From Delphinapterus leucas (lineage: Eukaryota; Chordata; Mammalia; Artiodactyla; Monodontidae): a DNA stretch of 64,000 nucleotides. The stretch is taken from contig NW_022098036.1 in NCBI RefSeq assembly GCF_002288925.2, positions 39,360,679 through 39,424,678 of the forward strand, read 5' to 3'. The notes under the pieces are model-generated. The model was given only the letters and a program-made list of their open reading frames with translations. It was not told where the DNA came from and did not search any database. Below, one piece after another: positions 14,588 to 26,580 of this stretch (position 1 is its first letter; each line of letters starts with the position of its first letter). A program made the translations under genes and the position numbers.

Positions 14588-14770
14588 GAGTTGCCTCCAC
14601 TCAGCATCTTGGTGACCTCATCCAAGTTACTTATTCCTTCAGGTCTCAGTTTTCTTGTATGCAATATAGTTACACTAGTTACTGACTCACTGGATTACTT
14701 TAAGTATTAAATGAAATTGCACTGGAAAGTGGTTAGCACAGTGCCTGACATAACTAGACTACCTTAAATG
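14588..14770 (+). repeat. MIR SINE
   Basis: TGACCTCATCCAAGTTACTTA, CAGTTTTCTTGTATGCAATA and TTAGCACAGTGCCTGACATA follow sense MIR order. Confidence 0.7.
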
Positions 14771-15583
14771 TGTTAAACACTATTTCCAATCACTTTACAT
14801 GATCAGTCGATCCCTCTGTGTATATACATTTTAGTTCTACACACATACATACAGTCATATAATTATGTATGTAACTAAACACATATTTAATCACAGTTAT
14901 ATATATAACTACTTGTATAAATTATATATTGCTATACATATATAACTAAATAAAAATGCATGTATACAATAAAACACTCCAGAATGAATCATATGATTAC
15001 AAATAATTGCACAAAAGGAGACTTTAGGTAATCATGGGAAAGGAGGAGTTTGAGAACATTTCAGTTCATTCTAAGGCAGTGTGTTGTACCTTGTTTCATT
15101 TCATCATTGTGACTATCTGATGGCCATTTGACCATCCAGTTTATCCATTACTACCTGTCAGTAATTAGACATGGCCTCACTCTCACCTCCAGCTTTATCT
15201 CATACTAGGTTAAGCTTAGTCCTCATCACATAGGATGGCTATGACATTTCTCAGTTCCCTGAAAGGACTTGTTCACCTATTTTCAAATAGTTACTTGATT
15301 AGGCAGATTTACTTCATCTTATGGAATAGGCAGTCCATTGTCATTTAAACGTTTTTTTAGATAATCAGATGAAACTAAAGAGAATTGCACCTTATTTGAT
15401 CATGTACCAATATGCCCTTTCTTTCATTGCATTTTTAGCAATTCCAAAATAACAAGAGATAGGCCAGGTTGTCCTCCATGTTTGTCACATCTAGTACATA
15501 ATAAGGGTGAATCCTGGATGGACATGGCCAAAAAACCAGAAAATTGCAACCAAGTCTCAATCTATAACTTAAGAAATAGGTAA

Positions 15584-15884
15584 GCAGGGCAGTGGTTGAG
15601 AGTCCGCCTGCCGATGCAGGGGATGCAGGTTCGTGCCCTGGTCCGGGAAGATCCCACATGCCGCGGAGCGGCTGTGCCCGTGAGCCATGGCCACTGAGCC
15701 TGCGCGTCCGGAGCCTGTGCTCCGCAACGGCAGAGGCCACAACAGTGAGAGGCCCGCGTACCGCANNNNNNNNNNNNNNNNNNNNNNNNNNNNNNNNNNN
15801 NNNNNNNNNNNNNNNNNNNNNNNNNNNNNNNNNNNNNNNNNNNNNNNNNNNNNNNNNNNNNNNNNAAAAAAAAAAAAAAAAGAA
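15584..15884 (+). mobile_element. CHR-type SINE, slightly 5'-truncated, tail spans an assembly gap
   Basis: The body starts GCAGGGCAGTGGTTGAG, lacking the first roughly 15 bases of the full-length head, and runs through CCCGCGTACCGCA into the gap. An A-run resumes after the gap. The flanking repeat AAGAAATAGGTAA (15571-15583 and 15885-15897) is a perfect 13-bp target-site duplication, so the gap lies within the tail of one insertion. Confidence 0.92.
15766..15865. other. Assembly gap (100 N)
   Basis: Exactly 100 N bases, the size used by convention for gaps of unknown length. It sits at the start of the SINE's A-tail. True length and content are unknown. Confidence 0.99.
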
Positions 15885-16049
15885 AAGAAATAGGTAACAG
15901 GGATGTAGAACTTAGAAACAGGAAGTGGAAAAGCTACCTAATAGAACACAGGAATATTTGCAAGGTAGGGGATTACTAATAATTTTGCCAAAGAACCTCC
16001 TTGATCATGGCTCGTTTTAAACTACCTGTAATTGTCTCGTTCTAAATGT

Positions 16050-16220
16050 ATAGCAGACAGTTTTTAACTTTGGCATGCCAGCGGTTAATCAGAGGAGCTA
16101 GTTAATAATGGAGATTCCCAGACTCCACCCCCATAAACTGCCATCTTGCTCTGAGACTATAAGAAGTCCATGGAGCACACTTTCTAAAACACTGCTCGGA
16201 AGCCCTGATCCCCTGAAAGA
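16050..16220. repeat. MER5-like (hAT-Charlie) remnant, possible
   Basis: GGAGATTCCCAGACTCCACCC and ACACTTTCTAAAACACTGCT resemble parts of the short hAT-derived MER5 elements, but order and identity are poor. Confidence 0.35.
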
Positions 16221-16926
16221 CCTAACAGCTGACAGTGCTCTAAAAAAATTTTTAGTAAGTTTCAAATTTAGATGAACTAAAAATTCCTCTCATTCGTAAC
16301 ATGTTTTTGTATCCACATCATTTTCTTTATCAGATATTTAATATCAGGACGTGTAATTTGTTCCAAATGTTGAATGTATTTCAATATAGACTTCCATGAA
16401 AATAGTAAGAAAAAAAATAAGAAAAAGCTTCTTGACAAGCTTCCTATGTCAAGATGAAAGAAGAAAAAAGAAACTCCAGGAAATGCAAAAATTTGTAATA
16501 AAGTTATGTGTAATAAAGAAGAAACTAACATGTGTGTCATGATTTTGAGCGATTAAGGGAATATAGGAAGAGAGAATCCTTTTAACACTTGAAAATTCTC
16601 CTTTGAGTGGGCATAGGTGTAGAAATTTGATGTTACAGGTTGTAGGGTTATAGGTTATAGACTATAGGGGGTATGAGTTATAATCCTATAGTTCATAATA
16701 GTTATATATAAATTATTCCACATATTGCTTATTAATTTTAAATTATAGAAAACCTTTAGACCAAGCATATCTGACTTCATTATAATTATGCAAAAGGATG
16801 TGTAAATAGTGAAACTTCTTTCACACTGGAAAGGAGGACAGAGAAGAGGTGAAAGGAGCTGTAAGAGCTGTAACTTGCACAGAGTTGATATCCGATTCTG
16901 CCGAGGTGAATGAATTGGCTTATGTA

Positions 16927-17006
16927 TTGTGTTGGCCAAAAGGTTCATTTGGGTTTTCCCGTAAGATTGTACGGAAAATGCCGAATGAACTTTTTGGCCA
17001 GCTCAG
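16927..17006. mobile_element. Mariner-derived MITE (80 bp hairpin)
   Basis: Terminal inverted repeats TTGTGTTGGCC and GGCCAGCTCAG are flanked by TA dinucleotides (16925-16926, 17007-17008), the target duplication of Tc1/mariner transposons. The arms 16933-16963 and 16970-17000 pair at 26 of 31 positions around a 6-base loop (AGATTG). It is a non-autonomous element with no transposase. Confidence 0.9.
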
Positions 17007-17069
17007 TACATTCACATGCATGATTTAGTATACGATTTAATCATAGAGTTAATCCTTTTGAATAAATGT

Positions 17070-17108
17070 TTTATATATACATATGTATATATATATATAT
17101 ATATATAT
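17070..17108. repeat. (TA)n/(AT)n microsatellite
   Basis: TATATATACATATGTATATA followed by an uninterrupted AT run. Confidence 0.9.
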
Positions 17109-17799
17109 CTCCTGTGTTGTGCACCAGGCACTGTTCTAAATTACAACAGTAGCCAGTACATTAATTTAATGTAACTAAATTAATTGCATAAAGGAGGACA
17201 ATGAGGTAGAAAAAGCTGAAATGAATGATTCATTGTCCTTAATGGAAGAGAATCAATGTTTTATTTTGTTTTTAAGGTGGTTCTTCTCAAACTGTGTGAT
17301 AAAGGACCAGTTTTATTTTATTTTAATTTCCAAACATATGGATCAGTACTTTGTGAAATATAATAAAAATGTGACAGCAATGTCAGGATGCTGTGAAAGT
17401 TTCCAAAGACTTAGTCTCACTTTCTATACTTATCTCATTGTAAACTAATAAACATTTCACAGACTGGCATTCATCCATACTCTGAATAGCTTAAAGTTAG
17501 TGAATCAAGCATAAATGATACTGCACATATTTTTTTAAGGTGTAGAGGTAATCAGAAGAAATTTTTTACATAGTTAAAAGAGGTTTAATAATGAGATATT
17601 AGGTTTTATCTTTCAATTTGAACTCTTCCTACTGATTGATTTAGATCTTTTACCAGGTGCATATGACACTTTTGTAAAAAATAATAATAAGGAACAAAAG
17701 TGCAAGAAAGTTCCAGGAATAAGTGGAGTACAACCTTTTGTGTGACTTAAATTCTTGCACATCTGGTCTAAAAGTTGTCTATCATGTTAAATATACAAA

Positions 17800-17860
17800 C
17801 TCTATCTATGTATCTGTATCTATCTATCTATCTATACACACATATATATATACTATTTTA
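17800..17860. repeat. (CTAT)n followed by (CA/TA)n microsatellite
   Basis: CTATCTATGTATCTGTATCT, then CTATCTATCTATCTATACAC and an ATATATATA run. Confidence 0.9.
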
Positions 17861-19704
17861 TATGTGAAATATTACTGGAGAGTTAGGGGGTTATAGTTCC
17901 TTTTCTATAATACCAATTCTTGCATGGTGACTGAGCAGATGAAGAAGATGTAATCTTAAATCTCTAAACCTGCTTTGCCCACACAAAGGAGAATTTGCAA
18001 GTGTGAGAGTCAAATTAATTCTCTTTTTCTACATTCCTTCAGTTGGTCAAGATCCTAACACATCTTAAATTATTCTATTTTATAAATGGCTTTTTTATAC
18101 AGCATTTTTTACCCAAGAGTTTATTCTTAGCAGGAGAAGAGAGATGACACAGGTAACCATGTGAGGTGGGTTATATAGCTAATAAGGTGAAATATAATTT
18201 GCTTCAGTGCAAATCATCCTACTAGGAGAATGATGACAAACCTGCAGTGATGGGAAAGCCTCTGTTAGAGTAAAAGTACACTACCATCATCAGATTGAAT
18301 TGATGTGTTCAATTAGAGATACACAGTAAATTTGAGGAAGGTTAGTGATAGACCATGATGATCGCTGGATAAATTACTATTTTTTCCTTCTGAGTTTTGA
18401 TATTCCTTTATATGCCATTAGGGAGGCAAGCAGGCAGTAATCAACACAGAGGCAACCTCAGAAATTGTCTCACAAAGAGCCCACGACCCCCGCAGACAGA
18501 GATCATTTTCTGTGCTTGCAGGTGAAGTCTGAAGAAGCACCTATTTTCATCTCACCTGCTGTGTTGTCACTGCTCAGCTTCAGAGTCACATGGTTAGTTG
18601 ATATAATCAAGAATTAAGATCAGACATGAAGCCTTGACATATGTGAAAAGGAAAAAAAAAAGAAAAGGAAATGCCCTTGCATTAATCCTATAACTTATCT
18701 TTAGTTCAAAATTATCAACTTGGGATGGTGCACCCGTGACACAGGTTTTTTTCCACTGCACGATCCAACAGTCTCAATGGTAATATTTCTGCTGCTTCTT
18801 TCCCCTGATAAGTGCAGCTGTAGTTTATTCTTCCATTTGGTCTCAATCCTCTGCTGACATTTATGTTCAGTGCAGAATATATGGCATCCCAAGGCATAGA
18901 ATGGCTATAATAATATACCACTAAATTTATCCAAGCATCTAAATTTTATTTTAAAAGCTATTTTTTTTTTGCCATTCAATGTGGTAAATTCAAATAAAAT
19001 TGGTCACAAGTGCGTTTTTCCCCCAGAAATTGGAGATGAAAAATACAGCCAGTACAAACACAAAGCAAAGCTAAATAAAAGCCTAGCACCATTACCACAT
19101 GGTATGTTTTCAAAATCCAACAGTGTTCCAGAACGCTAAACACTTAAGTTGGAAGTAGCACTTTGCCATGAAAAGGAACCAGCTGTAGGTCCCTCTTTCA
19201 CTACATATTGTTCAAAACAAAAAATAACCCTATTGAAAATAAGCCTCGGGTAGATGAGACCCAGAAATCCAATGGTATGAGAAACAAAAGAAGGACAATT
19301 GTCATTTAAAAATTAAACTGTGTTTGTAACAGTTTATGAGCCTTGCAGATCCAGCAAGCCTGCTGAATATTAATGAATAGATTGATTTGTCAACATATTA
19401 GCACCACTGTCAGACATAACAGCATGGAGGAGATGCAAGGGGACTAGGCAGTAAAGTACTTAAAAATGCTGGACTGGGTACCATGAGATTCTATCATGAT
19501 TGATAAACTATAGTGAATGATGTGGGTCACAACTTCCACTGGGTTTTAACATTTTAAACAACCTCTATTTGAAATTCTAGGATTACTTGCGTTTAATTTT
19601 TTTGAAAAAGAGTATGCTTTTTGTTCAGTAATAAGGAACTTTAAAATTATGAGCCAGAGACATACAGTGGTTTAAATGATATCTACTTAGTAGAGTGAAT
19701 TTTT

Positions 19705-19756
19705 AAATATATGTATGTGTGTATGTGTTTATATACATATACACACATACATATTT
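19705..19756. repeat. Imperfect palindrome in a TG/TA-rich tract
   Basis: The left arm ATATGTATGTGTGTATGTG pairs with the right arm CATATACACACATACATAT at 18 of 19 positions around TTTATATA. This is a possible cruciform arising from a microsatellite. Confidence 0.8.
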
Positions 19757-20480
19757 CAAAATCCAAATGAGTTAATATCTGAAAAGGTGTCTGTCCCACC
19801 AGGTAAGGAACCTTTGATAGCAAATAAAATATAATCAGATTTTTTTCCTAAAAAATGATAATTTGTAGAGAGAAACTGATCTGAAGAAGTTTTAGCCAGA
19901 ACATTGGTATTATAAGTGCTCAAAAATTGGCTGTTTATTTGTGCTCCAAACTGAAATGTTTCCTATATATCCCAATAATAAAAATAAAATTTCACTTCTG
20001 AATGTATATCCTAGTTGAGTTGAAATGTGACATCTAAATATATGTGGAGATGTCAGGATATAGGAACAACAAATGTTAAATATTCTGTAAATTCGCTTTC
20101 TTTCACAATAACAACACAGAATAATATTTCAAAATACAGAATATTAAAAATCTTATCCTACCCCTGTACTGCTCCACAATACCAATCCACTGAGCAATTA
20201 TCCAGAATACTCTTATGTTGCTACTGTAATAGAAAGTGTACAATTTCATGAGGAGCCCTGTTTCTTCTCAGTTTGAGCCTAGCACAATGAACAAAATGTC
20301 TCTGGGTTTTTACCCACTGGTAGAAACAAACCCAATCCTTTTTCCAAATAAAAGCTTATCTCAGAGGTTTGAAAACAGCCATCATGTCACCCCAAGCTTT
20401 CTCTTCTCCTGGGCAGTGAGTTTTTTCTTTAACCACCTGTTCACTCTGGTCCAGACACTCCCCTCTTTATGTTCTTTTTA

Positions 20481-20696
20481 TTTATTTATTTATTTATTTA
20501 TTTTGCGGTTTGCGGGCCTCTCACTGCCATGGCCTCTCCTGTTGCAGAGCACAGGCTTCGGATGCGCAGGCCCAGTGGCCACGGCTCACGGGCCCAGCCG
20601 CTCCACGGCATGTGGGATCCTCCCGGACCGGGGCACGAACCCATGCCCCCCGCATCGGCAGGCGGACTCTCAACCACTGTGCCACCAGGGAAGCCC
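20481..20696 (-). mobile_element. CHR-type SINE, full length, (TTTA)n tail
   Basis: In reverse orientation the element runs from GGGCTTCCCTGGTGGCACAG (ending at 20696) to a tail read as (TTTA)n at 20481-20503. The flanking TATGTTCTTTTTA (20468-20480) and TATGTTCTCTTTA (20697-20709) form a 13-bp duplication with one mismatch. The 165-codon frame crossing it is not a gene. Confidence 0.94.
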
Positions 20697-21249
20697 TATG
20701 TTCTCTTTAAATCAAACCTCAAAACTGTTCTGACTCAAGGTTCAATGAGCCTGAGAGTAACGTGAATCCACCATTCCTTCATTATAAAGAACACATTTCT
20801 TTTAGCATGGCATAAAATAACACTTGATTTACGTATAAAATGTAGACTCATGTTGAGTTTACTGTGCATTTAGGACCCTGAATTTTTTCTTATAAATGTT
20901 GTTGATAAGCCACATTTTTCAATTCTGTACTTAGACTGGTTTGGTTTCGGGGCGGGGGGTAGCTAAATAGAGAACCCTGTTTCATTTGTCCCTGTTAAAT
21001 GTTATCTTACCAGTATAGCTATATATGTATATAGTTATCTTGGAACTTATTTGTGTAATCCAACTTGTTTGCTCTTCCTGTCGGCATCCTCTGAGTAGAA
21101 GCTATCCTGAAACCTTTCTATTGTCTTCGTTCCAGAATACTGAACAAGATGGGGCCTTCTCTATGTTTATATCCATCTATTCTGGGGCCCTTTGAACAAC
21201 ATTAAACCAGTTTTTAACTACTTTCAATGTTCTCATACCCCTAGTCCTT

Positions 21250-21345
21250 TGCTATTCAAAATGTGGTCTAAGGTTCCACCTGGGACTCTCAGGCTCCTCC
21301 CCAGACCTACCTAATCAGAATCTAGAGCTTAAGATCCCTAGATTA
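21250..21345 (-). repeat. MER5A-like hAT-Charlie fragment
   Basis: ATGTGGTCTAAGGTTCCACC, then CTCCCCAGACCTACCTAATC and AGAATCTAGAG, follows the antisense MER5A end. Confidence 0.5.
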
Positions 21346-21385
21346 TTCATATGGGTGTAAAAATCTGAAACGCACAGCTTAGCAC

Positions 21386-21465
21386 AGCCTTTCTCAACCC
21401 TAGGAGCACATATTAGAAACACCTGAGGTGCTTCTAAAACTGCCAACACCTGGAGGCCCCTAACA
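21386..21465 (+). repeat. MER5-like hAT-Charlie fragment
   Basis: CTTTCTCAACCCTAGGAGCA, then CATATTAGAAACACCTGAGG and CACCTGGAGGCCCC, resembles the 5' end of a MER5 element, oriented opposite to the neighbouring fragment. Confidence 0.5.
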
Positions 21466-22690
21466 ATTTTTCACTTGACCTTTGGCTTGAGTATCAGCAT
21501 AAAAAAAAAAAAAAAAAAACCAGAAACCCCTCCAAAGTGAAAATGAAAAAAAAAAATTCACCCCAAACTTCATTAAACTCATATAAATATATTTTAATTT
21601 AGACTTTAAATTTTGAATCAATTTGGCATCAGTTTGGGGGCTGCTGTATGCTGTGTTTAAACAATTCATGATTTCCAAGATTGTCTTTCTAGCCTTCAGG
21701 AGGAAATTAAACTGAATGTAAAGCAAAGGACTACCCAATGATAGAATAACTTTCTACAGAGGAAAGAACTGGGAAAGGAAAGACCCTGCTTGAGCCTCTA
21801 AAGGTCTTGCACTTCATTGGATTGCGGTAATTGACTCAGGAACGAGTGAGATGATGATTCCCAGCGCCCTTGTTTGCTGCCGGCAGCCTCTGGTTTCAGC
21901 CCCTGAGAGGAGCGTCCCACTTAGTGTTGCCGGGCAACAGCTTGCTGGGTTGAGAGCTGGAATGTGAAGGGTTGCAAAATGATTTTTTAAATAAACACAT
22001 AACTTACCATCAGCATGAATCAAGCCAAAGAGAGAAGTACTGAGCCTACAGGGTGACAGGCAGTGAGGCAGAATGGAAAGGGAAAAAAGCAAACAAGGAG
22101 CTCAGTAGTGACAGATGAAGACTCCATCACTAGAGTGATAGTTCGGACCTGGTTTCTAATTTGAAAATTTGTACCTCAATAATTTGCAGCTGGACGAAAG
22201 ACAGTACGGAAAAAACAATTTTTTCTAAACTGCCATGTCTGGACAAAACAGGTCAGCCCCAGGGTTTCACAGATAATTTCTCTTGTGTCAAATAAACATT
22301 GTAAAGTAAATGTGATCTGTATTGCAGATCCTCTCAGCATTATTCTGATTTTCTGATGAAAGTCATTGATCCTGTGATCCGTTTGTAGACGTGTGATGTC
22401 CTACCATCCAGGAGTATTTTTAGCCAAAATATACAAACTATATGCACATAATGTGGCTATTAAAACATAGAGCTGAGAAAATGGATATTTAAATTTCTAA
22501 TTAATGTATTCAATCTATCAAATGCTATTTAGCAAGCATTTTCCTAATACATTAAATGATGCATTTGATTTTAAATATTTATGAAATTGTGCAAAAATGA
22601 ATACACAATCTGTGGGACCTTAAAAGAGCTAAAATCTAGTGGGGAGAATGGGGGGACAGGCAGGTACCTAAAATGAAAGATGGGAAATGA

Positions 22691-22790
22691 GGGAATTTCC
22701 AGGGGTTAAGACTCGGTGCTTTCACTGCAGGGGCCCAAGTTCCATCCCTGATTGGGGAACTAAGATCCTGCAAGCCTGTCGGCCAAAAAG
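22691..22790 (+). mobile_element. Older CHR-like (CHR-1 type) SINE
   Basis: GGGAATTTCCAGGGGTTAAG, CACTGCAGGGGCCCAAGTTC, CATCCCTGATTGGGGAACTA and AGATCCTGCAAGC match the short, older relative of the CHR SINEs, which lacks the GCGCGTCCGG body. It is more diverged than the full-length copies. Only an imperfect target duplication (GATGGGAAATGAG versus GATGAAAAATGGA) is visible. Confidence 0.8.
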
Positions 22791-25447
22791 AGATGAAAAA
22801 TGGAAGATGACTGAGAGGTGTGACCTGAAGGTCCTATTATGTCTTCACATATGTCCAGTTCCATTCTTTCTGTAGGATTTTCTCCAAGCTTTGGATGCTG
22901 TTTAGTTTAGCCATAGCTATGACACATGCAAATGTCCCTTCTGCATACTAAGAACCTATTGTCCATACACATGGTATTTGCTTTGAAATGGAGAATGACT
23001 GCAATATAGTTTCTACAATTTCAAAGATGATTCTGAATTTTGACACCCTAAGAAAATAGAATCCATAAAATTAACACCGATGGAACGTTTCTTTTCATAT
23101 TAAAACATAAAGCCCTCAGCACCTGCGTATACCATTTAATTTTGTTTTTGTTCATATATACTTATGCAGAACTTCAGCTATCCCAACATCTGCTGAAAGT
23201 CCCATTCTGGTAAAAAAAAAAGTTTGATAAATTTTCTCTTCACTTTCCTGACATTTCAGTCTCTCAGCTGATGGGGCAACAAGAGAAATTGCTGTACAGG
23301 AAGTTAGGGGAAAAGTAACTTTGTTAGCCAAGAATTTGTTGTAGCAAAAAAAAAAACATTAGCGTCATAAAACAGATTTTCTTTGCTCTTATTTTAATTT
23401 ATAGGAAACATTAATATAAATCCATGGCCAGAGACATTTTAGAAAACACAAAACTGTGCTTATGAGAGAGGGGATTCTTTAAAATAAAAATCTGAACCAT
23501 ACAATTGTTTAAATTTTTCTAATAAGAAAGAAAAAGGAAAGACTTCGCACATTGCCCGAATGTAGCTATTTGAGGTGTTCAGAGAGCTCAGCCTTAAGAC
23601 AATTTATTAAAAATATGGAAGGAAGGGATTGAGTTTTAGGATGAATAAGAGAACAGAACTCTCAGAATAATATTAGAAAGGCTAACTCTCAGAGTAAATG
23701 GGCAAGTAGAATCAGAAAATAATCCTACCACTCTCTGAAAAAGTTGCCATCATATTTACTGCAAAGAGAAGGAGGAACTAACCACTGCCTGTTTTGCTCC
23801 TGTTTTCTTTGGGGGTGGAGAAGCGGCTCTTCAAATTGAGACAATAAGGAAAGGAGGGTGTGAAACAAAAAATATAACTCAGAGAATGGAGGATTTTCCT
23901 GCACAGCTTTGGCCCTAGGTACAACGACAGCTGTTTTAAATTACATCTGCTTATTGCCCCAAACTGGAGAATCCAGCACTGTGTAGCAATAAACCTTGAC
24001 CTCATGAAAGGCAGGTATTGGGATATGTACTTTTTGCTATATTTATGGAAGGAAGTATGGGGTACCAGGAATTTGCGGCAATCTCTGCTTCCCCAAATAT
24101 CTCTTTATCCTGGGGCTCCAGATCTTCCTGGTGCTCCGGGGAACCTGGAGTTTCTGTATCCTTCTAGTTTCCGCCTTGGGTGCTAGTATCCTGTTCTGCT
24201 GACATGCCAGCATGTCACCTTTCCTTCTGACTTCCCATTCTGCTGCAGTCCCCTTCCTTACTTCCTATTTCCCACAGCCAGACCACCGTCCCTTTCTCCT
24301 TTGCTTTGTTTTTGAAAGAAGTTCACAGAATGGCCCAGTTTCATATCTGTCTTTCCCATTGTCTCTCCTTCTCCGCCTCCAGCCACCCTGCAGTTTCAAA
24401 GACAAACCCTGTCAGATTCCCTCTAGGTCAGAATTCTGAGTCTTGATTTGAGTTTTGGAACTGGAGTTGAGATCCCATTTGGAATTTTTTCCTGGTTGTT
24501 GACTCTCTTGGGACTGCTGTAGCTACTCCAGTTTTACTAGTCTTTTTGCTCCTTTGCTATTGGCTTCCTTCCTCCCTTAACTTGGATCCTTTACATTTGA
24601 GGGTTACCCATAGCAGTCTCAGCTGGGAGCTAGTACCTAGGGGGGAAATAGTGGTATCACAAGAGCGCACTCAATGGCAGCTGTAAACTATGACTGATGT
24701 TCAGAACAGGACTTACTGCATATTGAAGAGGCTAACAGAGGTGCTCCTAGAGCCATTGTGGGTAATTAGTAAATCATGGATAAAATGAGAGAGATACCAG
24801 AATACTTAAGACAGGCCAGGGTTTTCTGAATTTCTAAAAGGGGGAAAGAATGGATTCTGTAATCATTCAAGAAGAAGCTTAATATTTGTCCTTGTCAAAA
24901 TCCTAGAATGAATGATTAAATGAATAGTTTGCAAATATTTAGAAACAAATCCTGGTACTGAGAAGGAAATGACTAAAAACCAATACTAGTCAATATTAGT
25001 TTACTTAGAATCTATTACTCCAGAATAATTGCATTCTTTTTCAATAAGATACCTACTGCCAGATAGGTAGAATGAGTAATACCAAGGCCTTATGTTTCTT
25101 AACTATAATAAAACATTAGAAAAACATCTCCCACAGTAGCCTTTGGAGAAGATGATAACATATGGACTGAATGGGATACTCCTAGGATGAAACATTGCTC
25201 ATTTATGAGTGTGTTCAAAGAATAATTAATAGGCATGGCAGTTGGACGTGTAATCTATTGGAGAGTCATCAAGCCCTATGTTTAAGCCTTATCCTGAAAA
25301 AAGGTTCCTAGTAATTTGATTAATACATAGCAGATAGGCTTACTCAGTTGGGAAGTGGTGGAAAGCTAGAGGATTAGTCCCTTCGTTAGGAGAGATCACA
25401 TCACATTCAGAATAGTCTTTGCTGAAATGTTGAGCTAAGGTCACAAA

Positions 25448-25472
25448 GATAGATAGATAGATAGATAGATCG
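25448..25472. repeat. (GATA)n microsatellite
   Basis: Six GATA units followed by degenerate GATCGATCAATCGATC. Confidence 0.95.
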
Positions 25473-25634
25473 ATCAATCGATCAGTCCAGGCACTTATGT
25501 ACATAAAAGTATGGTGGAAACATGACTAAGAAGAATTTAATGTTCATTATTGGAAATTTTCTAAATTTAATTAGTTTTTGAGATTATCGGTTAATAATAA
25601 TGAGTTAATGGTATGATGTGGCTACTGCATGCCA

Positions 25635-26040
25635 TAGTATTTAAGAGCATGGGCTTTGGAGCCAGTTACCCTGGGTTTCAACCTCAACTGTTACCTGGGA
25701 ACTGTCTGACTTCGACCAAGTTATATGACCTTTTGAAGTTTCAGTTTTTCCTTTTATATAAAATAGAGATTCAAATAGTAACTACTGGGGCTTCCCTGGT
25801 GGCACAGTGGTTGAGAGTCCGCCTGCCGATGCAGGGGACGCGGGTTCGTGCCCCAGTCCGGGAAGATCTCACATGCCACGGAGCGGCTGGCCCCGTGAGC
25901 CATGGCCGCTGAGCCTGCGCGTCCGGGGCCTGTGCTCCGCGGCGGGAGAGGCCACGGCAGTGAGAGGCCCGCGTACCACAAAAAAAGAAAAAAAAAAGTA
26001 ACTACTTTCATACGTTTGTTAGGAGAACCTAAGAATATGA
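25635..26040 (+). repeat. MIR SINE interrupted by a CHR SINE
   Basis: GTATTTAAGAGCATGGGCTT, TGGAGCCAGTTACCCTGGGT and CAGTTTTTCCTTTTATATAA are sense MIR. The MIR resumes after the CHR insertion at 25787-25996 with GTAACTACTTTCATACG. Confidence 0.78.
25787..25996 (+). mobile_element. CHR-type SINE, full length, nested in a MIR
   Basis: Head GGGGCTTCCCTGGTGGCACAG, B-box GGTTCGTGCCCC, body GCGCGTCCGGGGCC, A-rich tail. Perfect 10-bp target-site duplication AGTAACTACT (25777-25786 and 25997-26006). Confidence 0.95.
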
Positions 26041-26446
26041 ATGTGAAATTTTTTTAAAAAAGCAAAACCTTCCATCCTAGGCTATATGAATAATATCACA
26101 ATTAAGTTGTCAGTTAATTGTGAGGAAAATTCTGGTCCATTGTGAACAGGGACATGGAAAAAGAGCTAGTGAACATAAAAAGCTCTCATATAGAATAGTC
26201 AAGTTCTCCATTGCATCTACAGCATAAATAGGATTAATGTGGGTAAGTTATAAAAAGACAACTTTGGGCACAACATAGGAGAAAAGAATTCTTGTCACTG
26301 GTATCCTGCAACACCGTTGAGATGTGAAATAGATTGGACTACTGCAGTTAGTCACTAGGACCCTAGCTATTTATATTTAGGGAGCGCTAAAGAAAACATT
26401 TTTTTCTTTGAGTAGGATATTAATTAAAGGTCAAAGATTTTAAATG

Positions 26447-26455
<9 letters not shown>

Positions 26456-26477
<22 letters not shown>

Positions 26478-26522
26478 GCGGTATGTGGGCCTCTCACTGC
26501 TGTGGCCTCTCCCATTGCTGAG
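26456..26522 (-). mobile_element. CHR-type SINE, severely 5'-truncated
   Basis: Only the last roughly 50 bases of the element (read as GCGGTATGTGGGCCTCTCAC and GGCCTCTCCCATTGC) and a T-run tail remain. Perfect 15-bp duplications TAAATGGTGCATTTT (26441-26455 and 26523-26537) show it inserted in this truncated form rather than being deleted later. Confidence 0.92.
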
Positions 26523-26544
26523 TAAATGGTGCATTTTGTCATGT

Positions 26545-26546
26545 TA

Positions 26547-26580
<34 letters not shown>

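Noticed and set aside
18715..18921. Minus-strand frame of 68 codons with protein-like composition
   Set aside because: No flanking splice signals fit and no family is recognisable; kept out for lack of support.
20236..20733. 165-codon open frame, the longest in the window
   Set aside because: Its second half is translated CHR SINE and its first half has no recognisable similarity; similar frames appear in every CHR copy.
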